Origin: Penelope pileata
Lineage: Eukaryota > Chordata > Aves > Galliformes > Cracidae
Reading direction: 5' to 3'
Length of the DNA: 64,000 nt
Assembly: GCA_013396635.1 (NCBI GenBank)
Contig: WBMW01005300.1
Coordinates: 194,718 to 258,717 of the forward strand
The stretch's first letter is position 1. Each line of letters starts with the position of its first letter. The position numbers were made by a program, and so were the translations under genes. This document shows positions 29,201 through 44,200 of the stretch, in pieces. The notes below the pieces were generated by a model. That model did not search any database and had not been told where the DNA came from. It saw nothing but the letters and a program-made list of their open reading frames with translations.

Positions 29201-32200
29201 TCATTTCCAGTCTTCTTCAGCACTGTTTAGTGAAGTCCTTTTCTCAGACAGGCCATGGAATTAACCAAGAATAGTGATAAGACAGCTAACGTTAAAGAAA
29301 TAAACTGGCTGATATGCCATCATCTTTTTTCAGATGATGAAGTGGATGAAATATTAGGTGTGAATTTTGACCTTTTTGTAATCAGCTCTAGGCAGTTTAT
29401 GTTAGAAAACTGCATGTTGCTGGCATTCTGGGTTTGGAACCGACTGGAACTAGTCATCTCAATAAGGTGCTACTTTTATATGCATGATAGTTTGAGAGAT
29501 ATAGTGGAGGCAACCTCAGAGAAAAATATAAACAATAGCACTCTTATTCCAGAATAAAGCTTGACACTTTGGAGGAGGAAAAAAAAAAAAAAAGGAGAGA
29601 GAGAATGTGTGTCTTGGAAGTAAAGTGATACAAAGCAGCATCATGGATTATTAACAACAGAATGTGTGTATGTCACAGGTGCAGTTGTTCCAAGTTAATC
29701 AAAGTGAGTTTGTCCTGTTTTTGTTATCTACCCTACTTGTATTATGCTGTACAAGAAAATAAGAATTTTCTTTTGGTAATAAGATACCTTTCTTTTGGTA
29801 ATAAGATACCTTTTTTTTTTTTTTTTGAGACCTAGATTACAGTTGGAAGTGGAATTTGCTTTTCAGCAGTCAAAGGGAGAGTTGTGGGTTTTCTAAAGTA
29901 TCTTGCCATGCCAGTAGACAGATTGGGCAGGTGAGGAAAGGATTTCACAAGGACTCAGTTTATCATTTATCAATTTAAAATAAATAAGTAAAATCTGTTA
30001 ATGAATCATTGAATGGATTTTAGGTGTAGTTTCTTTATTATGCAATGTATCTGTAGGTTTGTCTGTGGAAGTCTATATGTAAAGTTCCCTATGGCAATGA
30101 TACTTCAGACTATTCTTTCTATCTAATCACATAATCTTAAAATATATACTGTTGAAACCTTATTGCTTGCTGGCAATCTAAGATGGTTACTAGACCAAGA
30201 TCCCTAATTTTTTTATTATTGTGCTTTTTAAGCAATCAGCGATCCATCCCTGTGAATACAAGGAAAATATTAAAGTGGCCAGATGATTAGATGCATAGTC
30301 GAAGATTTCTTTAAAGCTCCCTCAATCTTTTTATCTAGGCAGTTCCTAGGTGTCTCATGGCCCTCTAGTGGAAGGGATGCTCAGCTGGACCCCAAGACAA
30401 CTTCAGGATTTACTTGGGAGATCAACTCCCAAAGGGAATTGCTTGTCTGCAGGTAATCTTTATGGTCTAGATATATAAGGTCATATTAAACAGACAAACG
30501 AAAGAAAAACCCACCATGTCTGGAGTTATCCAGGTGCTAGCAATTCGAGATGAGATGCCATTAAATTTGTGACAAAGCAGATACCATAGTTTGATTTCAG
30601 GCATTTCTGTTGAGAATTGAGAAGCCTCAATCTGTTCCTTAATCATTTGTCAAAAGGACATTCTTTTCTTACTGATTTTTGTAGTTGAACTTTTTGGACA
30701 GGCAGCCTGCAAGATCCTGTTAGTCAGCAAATGGATTCACCTCACAATCTGTAGCTTATACTATTTGCCCATCTTACAGAGATTTGGAGCGAGATTTCAA
30801 AGGCAAAGAAGACAGTTAAGTCTTTCTATGGGATATAGGTAGCTAACTGTCCTTTTTGGTTTTGACGCCTCTTCTGTCTATAGTAATGATTGCCCTTTGT
30901 GGGTAACTTCAGTTTCTGGTACCTGTCTCACTTTTTTTTTAGGAGGGGGCCAAGCGATGGAGGATTCAGCCATTTTTCAAGCCTCCATGAGTGGTTTGTT
31001 TAGGAGGGGATTTAACTCCAGTAGAAGAGAGGAGGAGTCAAATGCAAAACAGAAGCTGGAGGTACCTGCAATTGGTTGTCTCTTGCCTCCTCTATAATTT
31101 TAGACCCAGTCAGTAACTTTCATTTAGCTTTCTTCCAGAAAGTTTAAAAAGCAATAATATCGAATCAGTTAGGCACCTTTGGCCCCTGTATCTCTCTCTC
31201 TCTTTTTGCTTTGTCTGTCGGTTCTCTCAATGCAGGGAATATGGAAGCATGGACCGTTGCTGGCTTTGCACCCAAAGTACATGAAGTGCAAGCCAAGCGT
31301 CAAAGCTCAGAGTTTTGGAATAAGTTGTACATGATCAATCCATTAATTTTTTCCTATTTTCTTCATCGATATTCAGTAACTAGACAAACATAGAACATTA
31401 AGCTTGTGAGAAAAAATCCCTTATTTAAAAAATTCCGTGGTATTAGTAACTTCACTCTGCCAAGAAAGCAGAGAATTGACTGACGTCAGGCTCTAAACTG
31501 GGAGAGTTTCCATGATCCAGTGGGTCACGAGTTCTGTTTCTTTGCTGGATTTCTGCTGCCTGTCAATAGCCAAGGGGGGAAGCACAGTCTTTCATTTACA
31601 AACTAGTGGACTGTGTATAGAACAAGGAAATACAGATGTGTTATGCTAAAGGCAACAATTACTGCTATGTCAAGACATACATGTTGTTAGGATCATGCAC
31701 TTAATATTCTATTTGACCACTTGTGTAGTAATGAGAGTGTGAAAAAGACCAAAAGGAATGAATGATGATTGGTGTCAAGTAAGCTGCAAAGGAAAAAAAA
31801 ATATGCCAGAATGCTGTTTCAAAAGTGCTCTGAATGCATTTTATTTTTAAATTAGATTTTTTCCCACTCTTATACTCCTGGCAGGGAGAATCACCACTTG
31901 ATCTAGCAAAACAAAGGAAAAACGTTTGGATGATCAATCACCTACAGGAAGCAAGACAGGCTAAGGGATATGACAGTCCATCCTTTCTAAGAAAACTCAA
32001 AGCTGATAAGGTGAGAAGTAGTATAGCACTTACATAAATCGGTGTTGCTGCTGATGTTGGTGGGAGGGGGGGAGTCATGTTTGTTTGAGGTAGGCAGTGC
32101 AGTTCTGTGCATTCCCCATATTTTAGTTTTAGGAAACATCGTCTATTCATGACAAAAGTAATTTCAAAAGAAAAAAATACCAAAACGAACAACAACAAAA

Positions 32201-35200
32201 ACACTCACAACTTTATTTGAGGCAGGAGAAAAGAAAGCCGTAAGCCTCCAGAGTAACCTTTAGCTTTTGTGCTGCCTGAACATTAAGAAAGTACCAAGCA
32301 GTTGTACTGTTGGGCATAGCCCAGACTATTACAAAGCTGATTCTCAAGTATCTAAGGAAAACAGGAGTTTCAGATACCCAGAACTCTGTTCTCCTTCCTA
32401 TTATGTAGTATTTTGTGTTAAATGACAAAAGCAATCAGTCTTGGCAGTCTTACAAAGTCTTAAGAATCTGTAACACAAGGCCTTTTTCTGCTCAGGTTAT
32501 TATCTAATATTGCAGAGAAAAGGAGACAAGAAATGAGGGTATAAAGAGTAATGTGCTGCTGCAGCATGTGCTCTAGCTCTGTTTGCCTGTCATCTGAGGA
32601 CTTGTGTAGTGTTCATGTTTTCTATCAGTGAGAATATCGTGCTGGATATTAAGTGTTGCTGTAATTTATAATTATTTCTTGATTTAAAGATATATTGCAT
32701 GTTGATTATTAAAGCACTGGCTACAGCCTTTGCTGTAATTATATGGCCATTAAATAATGCAACAAGTGTGGCCCTTAAGTGATTTGAGCATTGCATTATC
32801 TGCACTTGTGCACTGTGACTGCTTTCGGGATCCAGAAAGAGTTCAAAGTGCCTTGATCAAGAATTGTACCTTCATAATATGAGCCAAAAAAGATCCTATC
32901 TTTCTTCACATACTCTTCAGTATGACTTTATCTATTACTTGCTTCACTTCAGTCTTTAATGTCACCTGAGATAATCCTGCACTATGTAGTGCTTTATACA
33001 TGTCAGTGTTTTTAAAAAAGAACTACTATTGCCTTTAGTCTGGATTAATAGTAAAATCTCTAAAAGATTATTCTTCTGAAATAAATTATTAATTTCTTAC
33101 AGATTTTAGGGAGTTTTTTTTCTTGCATATACACTGGAGATCTATAACTATAGAAAATGAAAAAAATTATCCTCCCCCCTCCATGTGAAGCTTCCTGAAA
33201 ATTGATGCAAGTTTTTGTGACTGTCCTTTTTATTGTAGAATATTATTATACAACCTGTTCCTGAAAGTAGAATTACTTACTGATATTTGTTTCTATATAG
33301 GAATTCCGTCAGAAGGTGATGCTGGGAACTCCTTTCCTAGTTATTTGGCTGGTTGGGTTCATAGCAGACCTAGACATTGATTCTTGGCTCATTAAAGGGC
33401 TGATGTATGGTGGTGTTTGGGCTATGGTGCAGTTTCTTTCAAAGTAAGTGTTTCACCAGGACACTGTCTGTTGAGTGTGCACACAAGAAGTGTTTTGTTG
33501 GCATCACATTTATTGGATAAATTATCTAAAATTTGTTTTTCACGTGGTGTTTAGACATTGCAGCTTTATTTATTTATTTGTTTTTGTTTATCACTATTTC
33601 TTGGAAAGGTCTTGTACAACTTTGCTCCATTGTCTTGCAGATAGGCATGGAATTACCTTGGTTGAATGCCATTGAGCTTATAGAAGCTAACAGCAAAGCA
33701 GAAATTCAGTCGTTCTCCAGAGGAGGGTGCTGAATGTCTGTCTAACAAAGAGTTATCAGCGAGAATTGTGTAGAAAACAGTCAAGAGAAAAGCTACCAGG
33801 GATAGAAAAAAGATCTGTGCAAGTATACTATTAAAACCCTGTTTTTATGGAAAGGAGTGACTAAAGAAAAAGGTTGCTTACCAATAATGTTGATTTTGTT
33901 ACCTGATCGTAAAGAACTTTCAGATGTGTTTGTGATTACTTAAATAACTGAATGCACACAAATGTGCACACATGCAGGTGTAGTCCAGCAGATTTTCAAG
34001 ATCTTTAGATGCCTTAATCTGCTTTGCTTTGCTTCGTCATGTGTGGCATGTATAGCAGAACCTATTATATCACTGTACTTACAAGCTTTCTGCTTTTCTG
34101 GCATCAAATGTCACGTTTGTTAGAACCACTTGCTCCTCCTTCCTGTTCAGAAGAAAATATTTCTGCTCCATAAACAAGTTCATAGACTCTGAGTGATCTT
34201 AATAGATCTGGAAAGGAGGGTCATCAGGTTCTTGTCTCTGCAGGATCTTTGAGAAAATCTGTTCAGTCTTTTTGTCATCTCTGAGGCTGTTCAGTCTACT
34301 GACCACCTCCCATGGCTCGATCTCTTGGCAGTACAAATCCTCAATGACACCTCCTACAGGCAGGGATGAGATTTCAGGTTTCTCAAAATGTGTGTTTTTC
34401 CTATTTTTGATCTACTTGATACCTGTCCAGGATTAACATTGTCTCTCTTCTCTCTCTTATCCTTTGCTTGATGTTTCATTAGAAACAATTTTTGAAGTGT
34501 TTTTCACAAAGTAGAGATTTGAATGAAACTTCTACTATTATTCTAGTTGTATTTTCTTTCCCTTTTGAATTGTAGCTAATATACTTTGCTCTGTTTTCTT
34601 CCCTACTCCATTCATTAAAAAAAAAAAGTATAGAAATTGCTGAAAGAATGGTTACTGCTGAGTAACTGCTATGTATCAAAATTTATGTTCACCTATTACT
34701 TACAATCTTAGCTCGTCATCTTAGCCTTACAGGATTTTCTCAAAATACCTAAGAAGCTTCCATTAGAGGAGAGTGAGTTACTACAAAAGAGTGAAGGAGT
34801 AAAATGGAAACTATTCAGTGCCCATTAGAGGAGAGGAGAGAAAGCTGCTACAAGGGACTAAAGGAGAAAAATGGAAACTATTCAGCGCACACATTAGTCC
34901 ATGGCAGCCCTGGGGCACTGTCAGGACACAAAGCCAAAAGCTTCAATGTAAGGATGCTTAAGCAGGTGGTGAAAGAAGTTTTATTTCAAAGAGTTCAGCA
35001 GGTTAAAGTGTGACTTTTTTATACATTTAGCAACTCTTTCTTGAATATGGATTTACCTAGTCACTGTGGTAGTTTGTCCCAACTGAATTCAGATTCTGTG
35101 CAGAATATTTATTCAAGTACAAGAATATAAGAAGGTGAAAAGAATTCTGATGGCTTATTTTTTTTTTATTGAAGTAATAGCATTTAATCTTGAAACTTGG

Positions 35201-38200
35201 CAAATGCAATGTTATGGGAAATCATCTGTTTTTCCTCTGAATTTCTACTGGAAACTCTTGCAGAAGCAGATGATTCAAAAATCAGAAATATTTCAAATAT
35301 GTAGGCTGATAACACCAAGGTCTCTTAAACCTTTTTCTTCCTGAAGAAATTTTAACACATAATTTCCATTGTGTGGGTTTCCTAATTATCTTTGGCATTG
35401 GAATCTCGTATGTAAATGTGGTTTGCAACTGCTATACGTGCTGTAGGTTAGGAATCTCATAGATGTGTAACTACTTTCAGTGTAGTTTTAGATAAGTACT
35501 TAAGCATTCCACATTTCTTGTCCAGTTCTTGATTGCTGCAGTGCTGTTGGCTTATGGAACATTATACTCAGTGAACCGTGGTATCTTCAAAAACAGCAAT
35601 CAGGAAAAACATGGGCTTTCTGGTATTATGAACAATTTCAAAATAAACTGCAGGCTTCTTTTTTTTCTGTTGAGAAGACCGAGCATTTTGATTTTAATGT
35701 CTATAGCAAAGATTCTTTTTTTTTTTTCTTTAATATGATCAGGAAATATTGTGAGATTATATGAAAATTGTGAGACTTTTTTATGATTTTTTCTTAATTC
35801 AACTATTAACATCTTATTTTCCGTAAAGTACATATTTCTGTTGTGGCTGATATTGTGCCCAGGATGTACAGATCATTACCTCATTTATCTGAGATAGAGG
35901 TTTACTTCAAAAATTAATGTACAAATTATTTAATTAAATAATGTTTATTCATGACCATTCATCTAGACAGTTTTTTAAAACTTATTGCATAGTTTGCAAT
36001 ATCCTATGTAGTACATAGTTTATCAGGAATTGCTTTTTCAGAAGCAGTACTTCAAGATTTACATTTTATAAGTTCAAACTTAGCATGTGACATTGCTCCT
36101 GCTTTACAGGTCATTCTTTGATCACTCCATGCACAGTGCATTGCCTCTTGGAATATACTTGGCAACGAAATTCTGGATGTATGTGACGTGGTTCTTCTGG
36201 TTTTGGAATGATATCCTTTTTGTGTACAGGAATATTTTTTTTTTGATGTTGATAGTATATGGTAATACCAAGAGTTATCCTACATTCAAGAGTAAGTAAA
36301 CTAATTAAAATTTAAAAATGCTGTCTCCATTCAAAATTGTTCTCTGTCTTGATAGTAGTTATTTTATTGCTTTTAAAAGTGTGCACATTATTGCTTTGCT
36401 TTGTAAGTACAAGATTTTCCTCAAAACAGCCTTACAGCAGTCTGCAAAATCTCCTGTACTTTACTAGTTTCTTAAGTGGGAAAATGTAAGCAAGTCTGTA
36501 AAGTATGCTGTGGCTGTGAGTTGACAAATTTTAACTTCCTGAAAAACAGTAGCTAGTTTCATGATCTGTATTCTAGTGGAGTTAGCTCTGTATGTACTTC
36601 TTAAAAGACTTTATGAATTGTTTCATACAAACTCTAAATACATTTGATTTAATTGTATTTCCGATCTTTGAAGATGAATGTATTAACAACACAGAATTAC
36701 AGAGGCTCTGAATACGCTAATCTTTTTATGTTTTTGACTGTCTGCCTAGATATGAACTTTACATGTTTATGGGGTTAGAAATTGATTCAGAGTTCACTGA
36801 CAAATGTCAGTTGGTCCCCTAAGGAAATAGATAGAAATTTCTAAACAAACTTTCTTGTGTATTTCAATTACAACAGCTTACAAACTGAATAGACATTTAG
36901 TGTTTTCTTTAATGTTTAATGTAGTTCTTAGAGTTGCAAATAGTTGAAGTGAACATAATGTTTATGATGGATATTGGTCCTACGGTGTGTTGTTTTGAGC
37001 ATCACAGTGTAAGAAGGACTAGAGATGATCCAAAGGAGGACTACAGACATGGGAAAGGGTCTGGAGGGCGAGATGTATGAGGAGCAGCTGAGGCCCCTTG
37101 GTTTGTTTAGCACCGAGCAGAGGAGGCTGAGTGGAGGCCCCATGGCAGCCTACAGCTTCCTCACGAGGGGAGCAGGGGGGCAGCGCTGAGCTCTGCTCTC
37201 TGGTGACAGCAACAGGGCCCGAGGGAATGGCATGGAGCTGTGTCTGGGGAGGGTCAGGGGGTGTTAGGAAAAGGTTCTTCACGAGAGGGTGGTCAGGCAC
37301 TGGCACAGGCTCCCCAGGGCAATGGTCACAGCCCCAAGCTGCCGGAGTTCAAGGAGTGTTTGGACAGTGCTCTCAGGCAGAGGGTTTGAATTTTGGGTGG
37401 TCCTATGTGGAGCCAAAAGTTGGACTTGGCGATCCCAGTGAGTCCCTTCTAACTCAGGATATTCTATTATTCTGTGATTTCCTAGAAACAATTTTTCTGT
37501 TTCATGAAATACGGTGGTAGCAATACAACCCTTTTATCGTTTTCTTAATATGTTCTTCAATCTTAGCTCATGTTTTTGATTTGAGGACATAGATGAAATT
37601 CTCTTTACATGCTGCCTTTGGCTACAGCGTTTGTGAAGGTGCTGCTGTGAATAACAGCTTTCTTAATACAATATCATGAATCTCACGGGACTGAGATGAC
37701 TGCTATTTCGTGTTTTTAAAAAAAGAAAATCTAATATCTGTTAAGTACAAAAAAAATTCTGTCTGCATTAACAGGTTTTGAAATAGTTGTTTAGAAATGC
37801 AGGTTGTGCTACCACTACCAGTCTCTGGCCTGATTTTTTGTTTTTTTTTTTTTTTGTTTTTTTTTTTTGTTTTAAATTAATAGCAAGAGCAGAGTGAGGA
37901 AAACAAGTATAATATTATTAGCAAAAAGTCTTTTTAAATAGTTTGAAATTGAGGTGTACTTTTCTATTTCAGACAGAATGGAATAGGTAGTCTAAATACA
38001 CCATGCCTTTAGACTGAAGGTGCTTTTCTATTATTTTTTACTTAAGAAAATGAGCCTGCCTTCTGGGAAGTAGCGAAATAAAACTTTCTTGGGCAGTTTT
38101 AACAAGTGCACCATCTCACTTCTAATCTCTGCTCTCCATACCTTGAGGTTGGAGAATAAGAATTCCTTTAGGAACACATCTTTGAGCAGCACATGTTGAG

Positions 38201-41200
38201 CTACCACTAAGTGCTTTCTTGTGCTAACATCACATCGTCTTGAACCAAATCTATGTTTGTGTTTGGTTTTAAGTCAAAGTCCTTGACCATATTAAAATTA
38301 CTTCCATAGCCAGCATGGCAAGGTGATGGTCTCTATCTTGATGTGAAAAGCTGTGCCTTAATGCTAGCAAATTGTGAGACTTTTTTTTTTCCTGAAGTGT
38401 ATAGTTATTTCATATTCATATTAAATTTTCCATATTTAATATGTAGTGCCTCACTCAGATTTTTATTTCTGATAGCCATCCTGATGAATGTAATTTAGAG
38501 TTTGTTTGTCACAGGATAATGTTTATTGTCCACTAGAAGTAGTAAGCATAGATAGTTACCTTAATATGAAAGTCTGACTTGAGAACATCAATAAAATGCT
38601 GTATGGCTTCTGTAATTTAAAGTCAATGTCTCAAAAACTTTTCAGTCGTTTTATACACAAAAGTTGGCTAAAAGTTTTGGTGTCTACTGATTGCTTTCAT
38701 TAGAGCTGACACAATTCTTAGTGACAAGCAGCTTTAGAGACGATACTTGAGGCCATCTTCCTTTAATTGATGATTTTAAATTGGAAATCTTTGTAATAAG
38801 ATTCCAAATTCATTCTTCTTCTGGAAAATTGCCCTGTAGCTTTATTGGAAAAAAAGAAATTGCATGCCGGCTCTATTTTTATAGCATGAGGCACAGTATT
38901 GTGGTTGGGGAAAGGATTCTTGTATTTTTACAGCTTTATATGATTACTTACAGCAGGCCAGAGCACTTCTTTATGCTCTGTAATGTTCATGTAATGAAAC
39001 CTGTCCTAGTCATTTTCATGAATTTTGACATTATTTTGCTCAGGAAAAAGGTTTCTAATTTTAAACAACTGCCAAGTAATGCCTTACTGGAACTGCAAAT
39101 GTAATATTGCAAGTAATATAAAGATCTTTAGTGCTGCAAGCATTACTTTAATATTCAAGTATTTGTTAAGAACTCTCTTGTAGATATGTTGAAGATATGT
39201 TGAAAGATCATCTTGCTTGCTGGCTTTCATCCTAATGAGGCAGAAAAAGGCAGTAGAAACCTTGTATCATAAAGAACATGAAAAAACAAAGATCAGCAGT
39301 GCATTTTCTTATATTTCAGGATTGTCACATGGGAAATAAAGCCTTCTATAAATTATAAGATTTAATGATGTGTCTTTTAAAAGACCAATCTTGAAAGTAA
39401 ATTCAGACAATCTATATGATTCTAATGTACTTACTTTTGTAAATGTTTCCATTTGATTGGGTTTTCTTTGCATTTTCTGAGACTGATTTATTTGTAAAAA
39501 TAGAAATACCATTCTTTATGGGAATGAGAAATTTATGAACTGTGCATTTGTGGGCATTTTAAACTATGGTCTTATGCTTCCCTTCTGCTGTTTCAACTGT
39601 AGCGAAGGAGAGTTGTCTTGCTCACTTAGTTTATCTTCTGTTTGCAGAGCAAGAGTAAATAATAATAAAAAAATCCTACACACTGAATCTCTGTATTTTA
39701 ATTTAGCTTTTTTTTTAAAGGGGAAAAATGCATTTGAAAGTACACTCATGTCCTGCAGAAGTTCAGGGCACACGTATTGAGTTTATATCTCAGTTGTTCA
39801 TGCAGTCTTTTCATTTACAGCTGAACAAATAGAGTCTGTTGTGTCAGAGGTTCTTTTGCTGCTGTTTTTTTCAAGATATCAGGGATTGCTGTAACACAAG
39901 ATATTCACAGGATACTTTTTTTTTGTTCTACTGCTTCCATTCAATGCAATTTTGAGTATAAAGTTTTCATGAATTATGCTCTTTTGGTATGGTGTACCAC
40001 TTTGCAATGCTGAGATATAAGGCAAATAATTTAAAATTGTTAAAATTTTTCATTGACTAAGACTTCATTGGTTATGTTATGACAAATATGCTTGATGTAT
40101 TTACTCGTTTTTAAGTGAAGGGAAACTTTATTCAGTTAGAAGCAGTTTTTAAAGCTGTTTGTAAGATAATACATGATGATTCCATGCTTTCACCTAGCTG
40201 TTGCAGTAGCATGCTCAGAGGCTCGTGAGATGCTGGCACAGGCTGCCCAGAGAAGCTGTGGGTGCCCCATCCATGCAAGGCCAGGTTGAATGGGGCCCTG
40301 GGCAGCCTGATCCAGTGGGTGGCAGCCCTGACCACAGCAAGGGATTGGAACTGAGAGGGCTTTAAGGTCTCCTCCAACCCAAACCATTCTGTGAATCTAT
40401 GATAATGTTTTAAAAACAGTAGTAAGGCAATTGCTGAAAAAAAAAACCCAAAAAACAACAACAAAAAAAAAACCAAGAACCCATATAGTATCAAAATCTA
40501 AAGGTTGCCATCAAGAAAGCAAAAAAAAAAAAAAAAAAAGTATGGTGTGGAAAAATAAAGAAGCAGTGGCTTTGTTTCTGGAGGAACCAAAGCAGGAAAA
40601 AATCCAAACCTTAGTTCCAGCTATCCACAACTTCTGTTCCCTTGTCAAAATAATTTTTCTAACTAAGAAGTAAACATTTCTGGGGTGGAGAAGATGTTAG
40701 TGAGTCAATTACTTTTTGGAAGCAAAGGGATTTTCCATTATAAATAGAGGATGGAGGTGAGAAGGAGAGTCTTTGCAGATCTGTAGTTAGTAAAAATGGA
40801 TGTTGTCTAAGAAATACCTAGCCATATCAGACCTCTTGTGTATCTGTAGGCTTGGATCTGGATGTGCAGCTGTAATGAATCTGCCAATTTGTAAGCTTGT
40901 ATTGATCTGACATCTTATTCTAGCTGAAGATCATTCTCTCTAGGAGAAAAAATTTTATTACTGGCTTTGTGTTTAGTAGAAGGGAGCATCTTGGTATATA
41001 ATGTGCACTTTGGCTTGGTTTCAGAGTCTGTTGCATGATGTGTAGCTGTGATAACAGGGAATTGGCATTTGTTTGGACCATTCTAAATAGGCGGCAGGTC
41101 AGGATAAAAATATTAGCTGATCACGTTTGCATCACTCGTGGGATTTGGGATGGGATGGGAATTGCTTGCTTAGTTTTGTTTCTTTCTAATGAGAGTCTTT

Positions 41201-44200
41201 ATGTTCCAAGTGGTTTCCTGCAATAATTTTCAGCTTGTTGTCCTTGTTCTTATAATTAAAGTATATTGATTGAGATTGAAAGTAGGAAGCATTTCGTGGT
41301 TGTTTCTGCCTTGTCTCTCACAGTGAAAACTGGGGAAGCCTCATAAAAGGCAGAAAATTGGTAATGGTGACAGAGGTAAATGTGTATCATGCTTTTTGCA
41401 GCTGTTAATATGTAATGTGTTTTTCTTTGCATAATTGCAAATGAGGATGTTAGGACAAAACAAGGCATTGTCTCTGGAGAACCAATTCCCCACTCTGTAG
41501 CTAATGCAAAGTTGCATTGTATGTGTGGAGAATTTTGAGAGATGCTTGTGGTGATACGAGTTGCTAAGATCTCTTTGGAAGTAAACTTCAGAGGAGAATT
41601 CATAATTAAAAAAAAAAACAACTGCGTGGCACTGCTTGTCTGATTCAAGTATCTTAATGCTGAAGATTGGAAGTGGCTTTTACTTTCTGTTGTGTGTGTA
41701 AACATACCAAGTGATTGAAGGTAGGCAAGGTGAATTTCACACTCAAGTTGTCTCAGGACGAGGGGTAACGGTTATAAACTGGAAGAGGGTGGATTTAGAC
41801 TAGATACAAGGAAGAAATTCTTCACTGTGAGGGTGGTGAGACGCTGGACCAGGCTGCCCAGAGAAGTTGTGGATGCCTCCTCCCTGGAAGTGTTCAAGGC
41901 CAGGCTGGATGGGGCTTTGGGCATCTTGGTCTAGTGGGAGGTGTCCTTGCCCATGGCAGGGGGGTTGAAACAAGATGATCTCTAAGGTCCCTTCCACCCT
42001 GAACCATCCTGTGATTCTGTGATTCTAAGTTGTTTGACCACAACAGATGCTAGAAATGTCATGGAAAATACAGTTCTAACTTTCCTTTCTCCTTCAAGGT
42101 CTGGTTGGTTTTCATTCCTTCTTCCCAGATTTGCTTAAAACTTGTAAGAAATATCTTGGGTTTCTTTGAAGGTACTGGTTTTCTTTTAGTTTTCACCATT
42201 TACGTAGTTATTGCTTACCTGTACATAAATCTCCTTTCTCGTGTGGTCTCCCAGCATCTCTCATCTGTGGTACTCATCTGCCACATTTTAGATCATCAGG
42301 GTGCACTCATCTCATGCCACCACGGTAAAAGACAAAGCTTGCAAAAAAGTCTGTGGGGAGTTTCTTAGGCCCTCCATGGATTTTATGGAGTAAGAAGTAG
42401 GGAGAACAAGTGTAGAAAAATTCTGCATACTAAATTTCTCTTGGCTTGAATGCATAGACAGCTTCTTCGTCCCATGTTTTCCACATTTTAGTCAGTAAAA
42501 AAAAAAATTCAAAAACCTTAATGTTATAAAACTGTTTTCTGGATAAAAAATAAATTGTCTTCTCTCCTGTCTTCTTTAGAAGTCTAGACATGACGTACAG
42601 TAATTAAGAATGGACAATAATGCTTTTTTTTTTTTAATTGTACCTGTATTGTTTGTAACAGATGTTTGATTAAGGTATTTTTAATGAAAGATTTTCACTG
42701 TTGTGGCAAAAAAACAAACAATGACAATATAAACGTTATATAGAAAATGTAATCTCTCTGAAGCTATAAAAATAAGTTGAACCAACTTGGTCTTGGCAGT
42801 AGGTAATTTTAGAAGAAAAAGAGGAAGAAATTAGATTGTTTATATATTAAAGTCAGAGCTTTTAATCTGTAATGCATCAAATAGAATTGTGTTTAGTACA
42901 CAGTATAGCTGGCTGGTTTTTTTTCCCTATTACAAACTTGCTGGAAATAGCTTGCGAGAGGAAAGATGAGCCTTTGATAAATTAATACAAACATTCTACT
43001 GTATCAGGTACATGATTACAATTTTAACTTAATTTGTTGATATTTTTATTGGAAATTTACAGCCAAAAAAATTTACAGGTTCTTCCATATCGCCAGAATG
43101 ATGCAGAAGGATTTGAGAGGCTTACTGTTGCTCTTCAGAACTTGCACTTTTTCTTCAGTTAATGTTTGCTTATATCTGCGCCACATAAGTTTATTTACAA
43201 ATGGTTTTTTTAATCATTTTCTTAACACTTAATGCCTTTCTTAAATTATTTTTCCAAGAATACAAACAGAATAGAATATAATTGTAGATACATAGTGGAA
43301 TATATTTGAACATATTTTCTAGCTTCAAAATCCAGTTTTTCGCATCGCATGCAAACATGTTTTTGTTCTGTTGTTTTTAAAGCTTTATATGCCAGTTCCA
43401 TACAAGTTGCCACATGATGTTTTTAAGCTTTGTAATGCATTAATCTTGTATGCAGCCATATTAAGCTTTAATTACGGAAGTCTTAATGACTACCAAAGTA
43501 GAGAGTAATATTCATGGAGGTAACTCAGAATAATAATGTAGTTTGAGCATGCAATGATTTGTGACAGAGTAACAAAAGTGTCCTTTTTACCTGGATAATA
43601 CTGGGCTGGCAGAAGCTGACAAAAAGGGAGCAGAGCTTTGTCAGATATGGCATCTCTTTGCATTTACGGTTGACAGCTGGCAGATATCTGTAGTGTTGGT
43701 CGAGTCCTTTGTAGGTTTATTGAACAGAGTAAATACTCTAATTTTCCAGTTTTAGTGGCAGAGGCATATCTGAAGTATTTGCTTTTCCGGCGTCATTGCT
43801 GAGAAATGTTCTAATCCTGTGAAGAAATGTCAACTGTTGTAAGACTATGCATGTTATGGAAAACCATTCAACACAGGAAATATATTTTAAAGCTAATGGT
43901 TATTTTCTGTCTTAATATGGTAATTGATTATATAAACACTTCCAGGGACCACTGAATCCTGTGTTTTTATAAGTATTAGATGTATTAGTATGTTAAAAAT
44001 AACTTTCATTGGTGTGAAATATGGGTATTGCCTTATGATAGGGCCAGGTTTCAGATAGTACCTTTCTTGGCAATAACTGGTGGTTGTGACGCGTTTCATG
44101 ATTGCCATGCAGCCTTGTTGTGTGTAGCACAATCCCTTAAAAGGCTGGAAAGAGGCCCTTTTGTCATCCAACTGGAATTTCAAGCCAATGAGGACTTATT

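Noticed and set aside
29255..29557. 100-codon ORF in intron 7
   Set aside because: No known product and no splice or regulatory support.
36087..36299. Extension of exon 10 through the ORF to the stop before 36300
   Set aside because: After N380 the translation departs from the ZDHHC17 sequence and enters the U12 intron. The AT-AC junction explains the gene better.
41256..41705. 149-codon minus-strand ORF in intron 10, the longest in the window
   Set aside because: No recognisable domain or homology, no promoter or poly-A context. Long enough to note but consistent with chance.
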